NCBI GenBank assembly: GCA_045837725.1
Contig: JBEWZL010000080.1
Coordinates: 1-64,000 of the forward strand
Length of the DNA: 64,000 nt
DNA from: Vermamoeba vermiformis
Lineage: Eukaryota > Tubulinea > Echinamoebida
Reading direction: 5' to 3'
Below, piece after piece: positions 46,196 through 56,397 of the stretch. The position numbers and the translations under genes are program-made. Position 1 is the first letter of the stretch. Every line of letters begins with the position of its first letter. The notes under the pieces were generated by a model. That model searched no databases. It saw only the letters and a list, made by a program, of their open reading frames with translations, and was not told where the DNA came from.

Positions 46196-48177
46196 GTGCC
46201 ACGCTTCTAACGGCGATGTTCCTTGGGCTATCGTTTTCTTAAATTGTAAAAAATTAAATTATAGTCACAAAAAATTCGGAACTTACTTCAACTAGCGAGA
46301 TATTAAATAAGCTTGTTAGGGTTTGTTCTTTACATAAGTTTTCGACGGCATTAGAAATGACCTCGTCAGCAATTCCGTCTCGAAATTCTAATTTAGAGTT
46401 TCGCCTATAAGATGGGTTGTTAATCGTTATTATTAGCATGTCGATTGTAATACTTTTGCTTATTCAGTAGTAATATAATCTCATTTGTGTTGTAACGAGA
46501 GGCTTCTGTAGGATTGCTGAACTTTTGGACCCAGTTCCGCAAAGCAGCTGACAGGTCGGCAGAGGTTTTGTACCCGTCATTCTTGATCTTGGCAAGCAAA
46601 CCGGCAATCTCTTGCACACTAACTTTGTAGTCAGGATGAGATCGAGAGAGTAATTTGACGACTCTCATCTTTGCATGGTAGATGTCCGTTAGCAAGATTG
46701 GGTCTTGCGAGTTCGAAGTAGAGAAGTGCTGTCGAAAAGCGTTTAAGATTGCAGATGAGTCTAGCATAATTAGTGTGAGTTAGAAGAAGTCGACACCAAC
46801 AACTTACCCACAATGACGTTATCTGTATATATATACTTGGTAAGTGGACGTTGATGGTGTTTCCAAACTTCAACAAACACACTGGCAGCTTTTGTGCGAT
46901 CATCTGAGGGCACAATGCAAATTTGAAGCACGTGCCCAGATTCGTTGCTGACAGAAAATAGACTTGATTTCATTTTCATCTGATAAAGCGATTATTCTAA
47001 GTTAATAACATAGTTATGGAAGGTGTAATTACCCGTTTTGCTTCATTTTCGGAATGTGCGGACATATTTTTTACGATTTTATAAGTGTGATCTCCTCAAA
47101 GCACAGTTGTCGAATTTAAATGGTTTTGTGTTCGAGTGAAATCTTCTTCCTTGATTGTTTGCCAATAGGACATGTAGATGTTCTTGATGGAATGCATAGT
47201 TAAAGATAAAGCTTGCTCGCACATTCCATTGTTGGCAATCCATTGCAAGACCAAAATTCTCTTCACACAAGCAAAATTGAAACCAACCTGAGGCATTGTA
47301 TTATAAATGTAGCATGCTAGCGCTGTTGTGTAGAGCATCCGTGGGCCAACTATCATGGGTACACTTGGGAAGTGTTGTTTGTCAAGGCTTGCAATGACAT
47401 CTTCTGATAGATCTGTAAATAGTTCTCCGTGGTGCGTACACAGATAGCGCTGATATGTCAACGAGTACACGCCTGACACGTCAAAAAGGATCCGACAGTC
47501 AGTTCCGTTTTTGATGACACGGCACTGCTAGATGTTAACCAACCTAATGAAAGAACACTGATATACATACACCATCCTTTTTTGCGCACAATCGAAGCTT
47601 GACTTTGCGAGATCCCTTCAGCCAACAAAACTCGCGTTGTTGAAGACCATTTATGGATAAATCTAATGTTGAAAATTAGCACAAAAGTCGTGAATTTATT
47701 GAGCGTACCTTCCGTTGAATCACTGTCCGAGTCTCCGAAACAGCTTGAATTTTCTGATTCATCTTCGGACTCCGATTTGTCCTCGTCACTCTCAACATCA
47801 GGTAATGCAGCAGCAATATCATTTAAATTGAAGTTGTCTATCAGCAATATAGTCGAAGTCCATCACTTACATACCAAGCAGATCAACGGGCTTCGAAGTT
47901 GAAAGTGATTGTTGCATTGACTTTGGTTCTTGCAAGCTATCTTTTGATGCTACCTTCCATCCATGCTCACGTTCTGACACTACTGAATTAATAAAATCAA
48001 AATGAAACACTTACACTTCAGGTGAACGCCTCGAATGTGCCTGCGAACATTGGATCGAAACGTTGACGAATAGTCGCAGCAAGTGCAGTGGTGAACAGTA
48101 TAACCAGTAGTATTCAAAGTGCAGTACAGCACCTCAACCTTCTTGTCAAGTTCATCCTCAGTTGTGGTCTTCTCCAT

Positions 48178-48235
48178 TTCGTGTCGGTCCGATTCAAATT
48201 AATTAAATTAAACTGAAGCGAACACAGACCGCATA
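48178..48235. promoter_or_regulatory. Shared promoter of the two transposon genes
   Basis: Only 58 bp separate the start of the minus-strand transposase (48177) from the start of the plus-strand accessory gene (48236), so the element must use a compact bidirectional promoter. It is AT-rich (AATTAATTAAATTAA). Confidence 0.5.
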
Positions 48236-49902
48236 ATGGCAACAAGTAAGTTAAGATTACAAACGTTAAATCAATTAAACAACTGCAGATAAAAAGCGTG
48301 CACGTACAACAGAAGACACAGCACCCACCGTTACTAGTATGGATTTAGATTCGTATTTTTTTGCAATTTATTAATGAAATTTTATAAATTAGAGAAGAGC
48401 AAAATTGCTGATAAAGGTAGTGTCAATATAATTCGTAATCGTAATCAGTCATTAATTATTGTCAGAGAAAAAGACGGGAACAAGCCACAACAAATCCGAG
48501 CCAAAAAATAGTACGTAGAGCTCTGAATTATTGATAAATTTCTAAAACCCATTCATTGAAGCAAGCACCACGACCACGAAAGAGCTGCACGAAAACCAAA
48601 GTACGGCAAATCTTTTGACCAAACTTTCGTCCAAAAATCTACGAGATTTCACTCGTTAGCATAATCTTTTGTCACGTTTTGCACTAAACTTTTTTTCAGG
48701 CACGCACAACACCCGCAGCACAAGTAATAATACCAATGAAAAAAAATCAACTGAAAATGATGCACTCAGCAAGTCTAAGAATACTGAGGCCTCAATTAAA
48801 TCAGATCCGGCTACCTCAATTGTCCCCACCGAGATCGGCAACATTATATCACTTTTTGGCCAAGATAAGAGTACGTATACAATTTCAAAACTGTCATAGC
48901 TAGTTAATAATATTAATAGAGCCTTGGTATGCAATAATCCGAAAAAAATTGGAAAACGATCAGATGGAGGTCACGTACTTGGAGGTAAGTCTCACAACAG
49001 CCTTAAAAAATATATAATTGGTTAATAATTTAATTTAGTTAAAAGAAGGTCGTAGAGTCCTGTTTACAGAGGGTTCGACTGAGATCGTTCCGAACAACTC
49101 CCTGATCTGCATTGTTTCCGCTTCTATTGCAAAGGACGGCGTAGTAATTAAAGAAGCTGAGCAAAAGAGGGTGCAAAATACCCAAATAAAAATTGGTAAG
49201 TGGAGTAAATTATAAAATTTTTTATTAATGACGCGATCTAGATCGGCACATCGCCAACCCTGCCCTTGAGCATCGGCAACGAATTTCAAATTGGGAATTC
49301 CCGGGCCAATACGTCAAGAAGCACTTCAAAGAGCCAGGTACAATGCGTTTCTCTTAAAACCGGATCTAACAAAGTTAAAGACACGCAGAAATTAGTCCTT
49401 GGGGAACTGGCAAGGGACCTAATCCTCCTTTGCGTTACCCAAAATTTAGACAAGCATGGCTTCTTAAATAAGCAAGTGTGGTCGAAGAGCAAGGACGGCA
49501 ACGGAGCGACGATGTTTCCATTTCTACTCTTTATGCGATTGATAACAATGTCACTCGAGCATGGAACCTGGCAACAAATTGCAGACGGGGATATTAAATG
49601 GCAAGCAACTGTCACTCTAGCAAACGTAAACTACCGTCAAGTAGCAATTTGCGGTAAGTCTTTCTCATCGCGTCTAACGCAGTCAACTTGAATTGACAAA
49701 ACATTGTATAGGTGGCATGTCTGGACCAACTTAGGAAGCAGCGCTTCGAGTCTTAATGGAATTAGGGTTTATTTTGCCGTTTGACAAATTTAACGGACAA
49801 GTGACGATTACTATTACACTTCCGCCGTACAAACCGTTTGAAACCACACCTGAGGTTGTTGATTTAACAACTGCAATGTTAGAAGAATTAAACGAAGACT
49901 AA
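48236..49902 (+). pseudogene. Accessory gene of the TIR element
   Basis: About eight short exons starting at ATG 48236. The N-terminal third is Lys/Ser/Thr-rich with nuclear-localisation-like runs (NKKRARTTED). A middle segment (PWYAIIRKKLENDQ; VTYLELKEGRRVLF) could be a small beta-rich domain. A helical segment (VLGELARDLILLCVTQNL) precedes MFPFLLFMRLITMSLEHGTW. The last part (EAALRVLMELGFILPFDKF to LEELNED) is separated from the rest by an in-frame TAG at 49732-49734, which the splice phases do not remove. A DNA-binding or targeting partner of the transposase is a guess. No family recognised. Confidence 0.5.
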
Positions 49903-49935
49903 TATTAATAAATAAAACAATATTTACCGAAAAAA

Positions 49936-50008
49936 CTTGTGCAAATCTTTTGCAAATCAATTGCAAAAGTTTTTTATTCCACGTTGTCACGCGTTAAAAC
50001 TTCGTACC
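49936..50008 (-). repeat. Right terminal inverted repeat of the DNA transposon
   Basis: 73 bp, the reverse complement of the left end at 39608-39680 with about five differences, ending GTACC directly before the second copy of CTAAAGAT (50009-50016). Confidence 0.85.
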
Positions 50009-51860
50009 CTAAAGATATGACTGAAAATTTTATTATGGTTCATCAAGGAAAATCATTTGCGCATTACTACTACAATGCAACTCGAGTAAGCACCTTTGAA
50101 AAGTTTATATAACGACAAACAAAAGTTATTGACCTTCGTTTTTCAGGCGGAGTTCATAGATCGAATTGGCTATGAATACATTACCTCGACACCAGCACCA
50201 GATTTTCAATGGCCGCCAATAGCTCAGCCTATTCTTTCTAAGCGTATGTGCAATCAGTTGAAAAGTAGTAGTTTTTTATTTGACTTTATGGCTAGTTGAC
50301 AACATCGTGCTGTACCCCAAAGGTATCAGCGGATCCAACGTGTACTTTGAAGGACGTAAATGGGGCACGTGGGAAGTTAAAGTCACCGGCAGAATGCCTA
50401 AAGGCGTTGTATTTAGCGCCAACGCTAATGTCACTGTAAGTTCAGGTTTCGGTCAACTTTCCTAATATGGAAAGAGACTGACACTAGCATGTATAGGGTG
50501 TGCCAATCTACGGTAACAATTGCGAGATTGCCATCGTGCACGACAACAAGTTGTACGGGTTGAGACCGCTGCCCATCCAAAACGTCGTGCCAATCTTCGA
50601 GTGTTACAATCCTGATACTGGCATTGCGTTCTTTTCGTACAACAACCTGGAACAAAACGCATTCGTGATCCCTCTGACACAAGACCGTAACTCTTTCACG
50701 CCAGTAAGTTTGCTGCTAGCGATAAAACCTCAATTTTGCTAATTTTTTGACAGTATTCGACACCAATTGAAGATTTCGATGTGGGCCGTGGACCAATCTA
50801 TCCGTTATCAGTACAGTTTAACGTTGGCAAGAACCTTCAAGGATATCATTATTGGGCCTTAGAATCGTCTACTGTCCCTATTCCTTTTGGCGACAGTAGT
50901 CTTATTTGTCCGACGAGTATGTGCAAATTTTTTGGTCCACACGAGTCTCATTTCTTTTTCCAGCTATCAATTTCGTTATCAAGCTGCGTGCTGATGGCCA
51001 ATTCCCCTCAGGATTCGGCGAAGTTGTTCGAAGCAAATTAGTTTCAGTGACGGGAATCAGTGACGCTCGTGTGACACTTGTCGAAGAAACGAAACTTCAA
51101 TCAAGCTGATTCAACTCTTGAAGCCGAGTTAGCTATTGCCCCAGGTACCTACTATCACATATATATTGCCACAATGTTAACGGGTCTGGTTGTAGATCAA
51201 CAGAACGTCGAAGAACAGCCCGCTGAAGTCGTCCAAAAATTCGTTGCAAATCAACAAGACGAATTTGTTCAACAAGTCAATACTGATACTAGTGCACCAC
51301 AGAATGTTACAGTTGAAAGTAAGCAGGATTTTGTGATGTGAATCTGACGGATCTGTTGCTAATTTTCATCGCTTAAGGTTTAAACGGCAAAGAGCTTAGC
51401 GGTCAAATCGTTGGTATCAAAGACTATGTCCCGTCACCTAGTGCCTCGGTCTCGCCAAGTGGTTCGCCGAGAAGTTCATCTGGGCCTTCATCAAACGCGC
51501 CAGCTACCTCTGATGCAACTATTGCCTTGCCGAGATTTTGGTCTGAGATTTGTCTTTGCACCGTTTTTCTGGTGTTTTTAAATATGTAAAACGATATCAA
51601 CAACTATAGTACTGCGAGCCTTGGTAACCCACGCAGATAAAAGCTCGTAATGACGAACTTGACCAATTTGAAAGTATTAAGAGCATTAAAAAGATGTCAT
51701 GATTCGTGACGATAATTTAACCCACTTCATGTCACTACAAAGACTTTCGTTCGACAGGCAATCCCTGATCAAAATTCGAACGAGACATTTTTTGACAGGA
51801 GAAGCACCAAATGAACACAATTGAAACAAAAACAATTGCCGACAAGAAGCAGTACCAGAA

Positions 51861-52927
51861 ATGAAAAGGAAGGTGGATGAGAATAGCGACGATACAACGT
51901 CCCAAGAGAAAAAGAAAAGACGAATTGAAGGTTCAATGGATCTAGGTAAGGAGAACAAAAAACTTGATTTATTAAACTAAAAATACTCGCTTTTATTTTC
52001 CGCATAAATGAGATTAACTTTAATTATTCGAAAGTCCTTCCAGATCTGCCCGTTGAAATTTGGCAAACAATCCTTGGCACCGACATACCATTAGGAGAAT
52101 ATGATATGAAAATTGCATTGAAGGAGCAACGGCAATTGCGATTAGCATCAAAATCAATCAACGCAATGATTGTTAAGATCTGGCATTCAATTAGTTCATC
52201 CATGTGGCCTCAATTCTATCAAAAACACATGAAAGATATGCCAAACGAAAAATTTGTGCCATTCTATACGAAGTAAGTCCTATCGCCATGAAATTCTCGG
52301 AAAACGAGTCGATCTCGATCTCCAGCCATCTTTTTTACCTGCTTTTCCAGAATGAAGATATTCAGCTGTACATACGTCAGCTGTAGTGACGAGAAACCGA
52401 AATTTAAGAGCGTAAAGTGCCCTGTATGCAAGACCAAGCTCAAAAATTTAACGCTTGAAAACGAAGATATTTTCGTAAGCTGTGAAAATTGCACCAAGAA
52501 TTACGGAACGGAACTGAAATGGAAACTTTATTATTCGATATACGAATGCAAGGTTTGCAAGAAGGAAACGCCATTCCAAGCTTTCGAATGCGAAGCTTGC
52601 AATGAAAGTTTTTGTTGGAGCTGCGCGGAGGAGGTTCAATATCTAGGTCCCGTGGATGGCAATTACGCCAGAAAGTACTGCAAAGAGTGTGTCGAGGAGT
52701 GCGATCATTGTGACGGGGAAATGGGCACCGTAAGCCTCCTTGAACTTTAACCATTACAATCTGTTGCTAAAAGCAGTCTTTTTTCTGAACAGACGGAAGG
52801 CGAGTGTGACCGGTGCAAATTGCCGCAATGTGAAGTGTGCGAGACATATCAAGAGTGCGAGAACAGCATTGAAGAAAGTGGTGAGGATAGTGATCGTAGT
52901 GGCAGTGATGAAGAACCATCGGACTAG
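51861..52927 (+). CDS. F-box-like protein with a C-terminal Cys-rich zinc-binding region
   Basis: Four exons (51861-51945, 52035-52272, 52351-52729, 52793-52927) join in phase to 278 residues, stop TAG. After a basic nuclear-localisation-like start (EKKKRRIEG) comes an F-box-type segment (VLPDLPVEIWQTILG) with a following RQLRLASKSINAMI helix. The remainder is cysteine-rich, with pairs such as VKCPVCKTKL, VSCENC, YECKVCKKET, FECEACNESFCWSC, KYCKEC, CDHC, CDRC and CEVC; these should bind several zincs. It ends in an acidic Ser-rich tail. An F-box suggests an SCF ubiquitin-ligase subunit; the zinc region could recognise substrate. The zinc cluster is not a canonical RING. Confidence 0.6.
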
Positions 52928-53233
52928 GACCGAAAGAAAAAGACGAACAAAGGCATCCGGGGGAAGAAAAAGACGAACAAAGGCATCTTTTACGTGTGTT
53001 ATTGCACAATTTCGTCCGGAATAAAGAAAAGTTCGGATCCGGCGCGAATCACAAAGAATTAATTTTGTATTCTTCGTATTTCAATTCTTTGTCGAAATTC
53101 ATCGTTATACTATCTGAGTTTTCATTGATGACATAGAATAGGCGCATTACTAATAGAAATCTAGAGCCTATTCTTGAAGCGAAATTATTTAAACAAGAGT
53201 GCGGTTGAAAGTATTTCGTAACAAAGTAACAAC
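52928..53233. other. Intergenic with a short tandem repeat
   Basis: Directly after the F-box stop, a 24-bp unit (AAGAAAAAGACGAACAAAGG, continuing CATC) occurs twice with a 30-bp period (52934-52957 and 52964-52987). Otherwise it holds the promoter of the next gene. No gene seen. Confidence 0.5.
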
Positions 53234-53842
53234 ATGAACACAACAAAAGTACTTATCTTAATTTCACTCTTGGCTATCTCTGCAGCCACTCTCGTAGACG
53301 AAGCCAAGCACATGATCGATGAACACATAGCTACTGTTTCTCCTCTGATTGCACTTGCCGAGGATGCTCTTATCAAAGGTGAATTCATCGGTGACATTCG
53401 AAGTACGGTCCTTAGCGTACTCGAGCCACTTGCAAAAGAAGAAGCTGCAATGTATGAAAAATTGACTCCTGACCAACGATGGGAGGTCCACTTGCACGCG
53501 CAACACCGAATGTCTAGCACTGGGTCCTTAGCCACTAGCACCGGCAAAACCTTCCGAGACAAATACTACGACTCTATGGAGAAGATTGGCATTCCTGTTT
53601 TCAGTAACGTCCCTACTCAAGCCACGTTCTCGTTCAACGGCACAAAAAATTCGACCAAGACAGCAGCCCTAGAAGGAATCAAAAGAGCTTACATCATTGG
53701 TTTCATCGTTTGTCATCGCCGCTGCTGCGCTAACAACGTTGGTAACGGAGTCGCGCCATGCGGCGGCCCTGGAGATTGTTATCACGGCTTTCCTGTCATT
53801 AGTGACAGCTGCCCGCCTTGTTCTTGGTGCCCTTTAGGTTAA
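53234..53842 (+). CDS. Secreted cysteine-rich protein, unknown family
   Basis: Single-exon gene of 202 residues; rare here, where most genes are split. A signal peptide (MNTTKVLILISLLAISAATL) precedes a helical, acidic region (DEAKHMIDEHIATVSPLIAL; AKEEAAMYEKLTPDQRWEV), then a Thr/Ser linker with N-glycosylation sites (NGTKNST). The last 45 residues are dense in Cys, Gly and Pro (VCHRRCCANNVGNGV; CGGPGDC; DSCPPCSWCPLG). Secreted; function not recognised. There is no membrane tail, so it is probably soluble. The intronless structure could reflect a retrocopy or simple intron loss. Confidence 0.65.
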   Translation: MNTTKVLILISLLAISAATLVDEAKHMIDEHIATVSPLIALAEDALIKGEFIGDIRSTVLSVLEPLAKEEAAMYEKLTPDQRWEVHLHAQHRMSSTGSLATSTGKTFRDKYYDSMEKIGIPVFSNVPTQATFSFNGTKNSTKTAALEGIKRAYIIGFIVCHRRCCANNVGNGVAPCGGPGDCYHGFPVISDSCPPCSWCPLG

Positions 53843-53918
53843 AAATGTAGCTCCTTTTCGATACAAATAAATAGCTCCTTTTGTGTCGAGCTCGGTGTTA
53901 GTAACATTTTTATTATTT

Positions 53919-56072
53919 CTAAGAATAATTTACTTCCGCGTCATTCAAAGCAACGCTCATAACGGCCTTATGATGACCAGTGTACGTTCGAATAGTTTCA
54001 CCTTGTTGCAAGTCCCAGAGTCTGCTTGAATGATCGGATGATGCTAATAAAAATGCTATTAGTTCATAATCGATAAGTCATTCATCAGGGCCTTTAAATG
54101 GTTCGAATCAAATTGGTGCTTGATGGCAATTTGACACGTGTCAAAACAAATCGGTAGTTAACAAATATCGCTCATATATTGAGCACTATTAATTAACGAC
54201 ATCTATTATACGATGTACTATATAAATACGCTATTTGGTTTCACGAGGAAACGATAGCGTAACTCAAAGTACGTGATCCACAACGATAAAAATTTCATGC
54301 TAAGGTCCTATCGCGAGAATGATAGAATCGTTATTGTGTAATTACCTGTAATTAAATAGGCAGAGTCCGATGAAAACACGCAGTCCCAGACCCATCGTTG
54401 ATGACCCGTCAATAATTTGTTCAATTCATATGTATTGTTCAATTGTACTTCGACTGTTGTTCGTGGATTTAACTCGTCATCGTCGTCAACGCGTTCAACG
54501 TAGTTAATGCCCGTGTGCCACACTTTGACTGTGTGGTCCGCTGATGTTGTTGCGAGTAGCCTAAAAACACCATCGAAATATCAGTATGATAAGATTTAAT
54601 AAGGTTAATAGTATTATAGTATCATAATAGGACTTAGGTAATATATAATAATTTGCGAAATGAAACTAAGCATTATACAGGCAAAAATAGATGCGGATCA
54701 CCGGATGCAGATCCGATTTTTTTCTTGATTATCTCGCATTCTATAGTGTTCTTAAATACACTAATACTATACGTACTTAGAATCAGGACTAAATTGTGCT
54801 TTCAACACGTATCTCTTGTGTGCCTCCCACTTCTGATCGAGTGCCGCTTGTGCAATGTCGCCTTGACGGAAACTGTAACCATAGCACATGCCTATATAAT
54901 AAAAAATCATTAATTAATACCTGCTATATATCACTTGCTTATATATTAAATAGTGAATTACCTCTGTTGTTAGCGATAACACAATGCGAGCCTAATGAAT
55001 TAATTGTAATTGAACGGATTGGTGTGTCATCATCTGGTAACTATAAAAAAGTATCAGTATTAGTACTATTATTTTGATTTATAAATAACAATAAGGTTTG
55101 AAAATAAAAGAGTTGAGTAAGACTCGATCGGGATCTTCAGCTTGATCCAAGAGGCTACAAAATTTGTTGTGCTCATTATTATTTAGCTCTATATTATCGT
55201 AGAGGTATTAACTTACAAATTCAGAGGTACATTCGTTGGTTCCAATATCATAAACTCGAATAACTCCATTTTGATAGCCGCAAATAAATTCTTCTTGATT
55301 AGGATGCAATGCGACAGTAGTGCATGGCTCAGTATAGGTAAATTCGCGTGAATGTGCATTAGGAGATCTATAGCAAGCATTTAAATCGAAATTAAGCTCT
55401 TTCAAGTTTGATCGGATTTGGTTTCGAAATTGAATTTGCTTAGAGAAACGTTTAAAGACTAATCGTCTCGTGCGTACAATGATAATGGTATTTTGATATA
55501 AATATATGGTATTGATTTAATTACGAACAATATCTAAGCGTAGATTCGTACCTGATATCCCAGATCTTGACTGTGCCGTCTTCAGCTGCTGAATAAAACC
55601 ATTGACCTTCTTTATGAAAGCCTAATGATGTTATATTGCCTTTGTGACCATTATAAGTGGATATCTAAAGCGAAAATCAGATCCGATCAGTTACAGCATC
55701 CATTAATTTTCAGTATCAATCGAATAACATTAATAAATACTTACCGCTTGAGGATTGTTGCCTCCAACTTCAAATAATTTAATTTGAGGGTTACCACCAG
55801 CGATGATATATTGTTTATTAGGAGATATTTCGATTTTATTGATTTGCTGCCATAGAAAATTAATTAGTCCTCTCTAATAATACCTATATATTATTTACAG
55901 TAATAATTGATAATTATTTGGAATTTTACGCGACTAGAATAATTTTCACAATTTATTTTTTTTTACTTACGGATTCGGCAAACTGTAGAGTTCTATAGCA
56001 ATAACCAGTAGGTACTTCCCACAATCTAATAGTATGGTCATATCCTGCGGTAGCTAAAATTACACTAGGCAT
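53919..56072 (-). CDS. MLST8: LST8 (mLST8/GbetaL), WD40 subunit of TOR complexes
   Basis: Eight exons (55971-56072, 55745-55846, 55552-55664, 55217-55367, 54962-55040, 54777-54891, 54346-54560, 53919-54043) join in phase to 333 residues, close to the family length of about 320, stop TAG. The start ([19 protein letters not shown]) is the LST8 start. Seven WD repeats follow, with [77 protein letters not shown] and [14 protein letters not shown]8 binds the TOR kinase domain in TORC1 and TORC2. An acidic insertion ([17 protein letters not shown]) in the sixth blade is longer than usual. The intron 54044-54345 contains TTGACACGTGTCAA. Confidence 0.9.
54132..54143. promoter_or_regulatory. Intronic palindrome TGACACGTGTCA
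   Basis: A perfect copy of the 12-bp palindrome (14 bp with flanking T and A) in the last intron of the LST8 gene. The role is unknown. Confidence 0.4.
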
Positions 56073-56397
56073 CGTAGCTTCGTCCAATAAAATAATGAAC
56101 TTCCAATGTACAACGCGTATAGATATCTAATGTATACAAAACACCTAGCGAATATATACAGGTGGTGTCTAGTCTAAAAAAACAGAAATAAGTGAACAAC
56201 ACGTCAACGAAAGGCACTCCCCAAAATTTTGCAACGGTTCCGAACGTAAAAAAGGGTCATTTCGAATATTTATTGTTCAAAATAAAGATATTGGTTGCTA
56301 AAGCCTTTTTATTAACCAAATAAAGTCTTTTTTGCCTCAAGAATAAAGAGCGCACCTGCCGGCTCAAAAAGAATAATGGATTACAGCTGGTCCAGCG
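56073..56397. other. Intergenic, no gene seen
   Basis: Between the LST8 start and the stop of the next minus-strand gene. AATAAAG words near 56280 and 56342 (plus strand) are in the wrong orientation for either gene. No exon or repeat recognised. Confidence 0.45.

Larger units (their letters stand above)
39724..48177 (-). pseudogene. DDE-type transposase gene of the TIR element, interrupted
   Basis: Reading from 48177 leftwards: a C2H2-type zinc finger (HHCTCCDYSSTFRSNVRRHI), an acidic Ser-rich stretch (VESDEDKSESEDESENSS), a region with CTHHGELFTDLSED and IVGPRMLYTTALACYIYN, then GDHTYKIVKNMSAH and SLFSVSNESGHVLQ. KYIYTDNV ends the readable catalytic core. The D of GDHTYK and the D of YTDN fit the first two acids of an RNase H-fold transposase. 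A C-terminal part with DVEELRQYLKDNN lies at 39724-40011. The gene has an in-frame TGA at 47096-47098, just before GDHTYK, and is split by the LTR element, so it is not functional as it stands unless TGA is read as an amino acid. Splicing phases agree up to the catalytic core. Confidence 0.6.
39608..50008. mobile_element. TIR DNA transposon of uncertain superfamily, with an LTR element inside
   Basis: The ends are 73-bp terminal inverted repeats, 39608-39680 and 49936-50008, differing at about five positions; the left begins GGTAGGAAGTTTTAACGCGT and the right, in complement, GGTACGAAGTTTTAACGCGT. The flanks are the 8-bp duplication CTAAAGAT. Just inside each end are tandem TTTGCAAAAGA words, likely transposase-binding sites. 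Without the LTR element at 40218-46195 it is about 4.4 kb. It has two divergent genes starting 58 bp apart: a DDE-type transposase with a zinc finger (minus) and a Lys/Ser-rich accessory protein (plus). Eight-bp duplications occur in hAT, P and some other families, but the GGTA ends and the protein do not fit those I know. Confidence 0.8.
38380..51589 (+). pseudogene. Surface glycoprotein copy D, split by a nested transposon
   Basis: The left part (38380-39607) has the signal peptide (MRTYNQCFIAAGLLIAVISI), EVLANSGYPCLGGNAQRTY, a segment with TVLNVAWIWPP and the long exon with SSYVPFGKYMLRSN. The right part (50009-51589) resumes in the same exon and carries AQPILSK, LRPLPIQNVVPIFECYN with FSYNNLE, FVSVTGISDARVTLV-type residues, LEAELAIAP, a stem and a tail ending FLVFLNM. 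The two parts meet exactly at the 8-bp duplication CTAAAGAT, reading ...LSKD then MTENF... Besides the insertion, the right part has a frame disruption near 51085-51095: the segment KKRNFNQADSTLEAEL is out of frame with VTGISDARVTLV before it. The copy is therefore dead or dying, although its splice sites remain. Confidence 0.75.

Noticed and set aside
39608-50008. Polinton/Maverick or hAT identity for the TIR element
   Set aside because: No capsid, polymerase B or retroviral-type integrase is present outside the LTR element, the duplication is 8 bp rather than 6, and the ends start GGTA, not AG or CAGGG.
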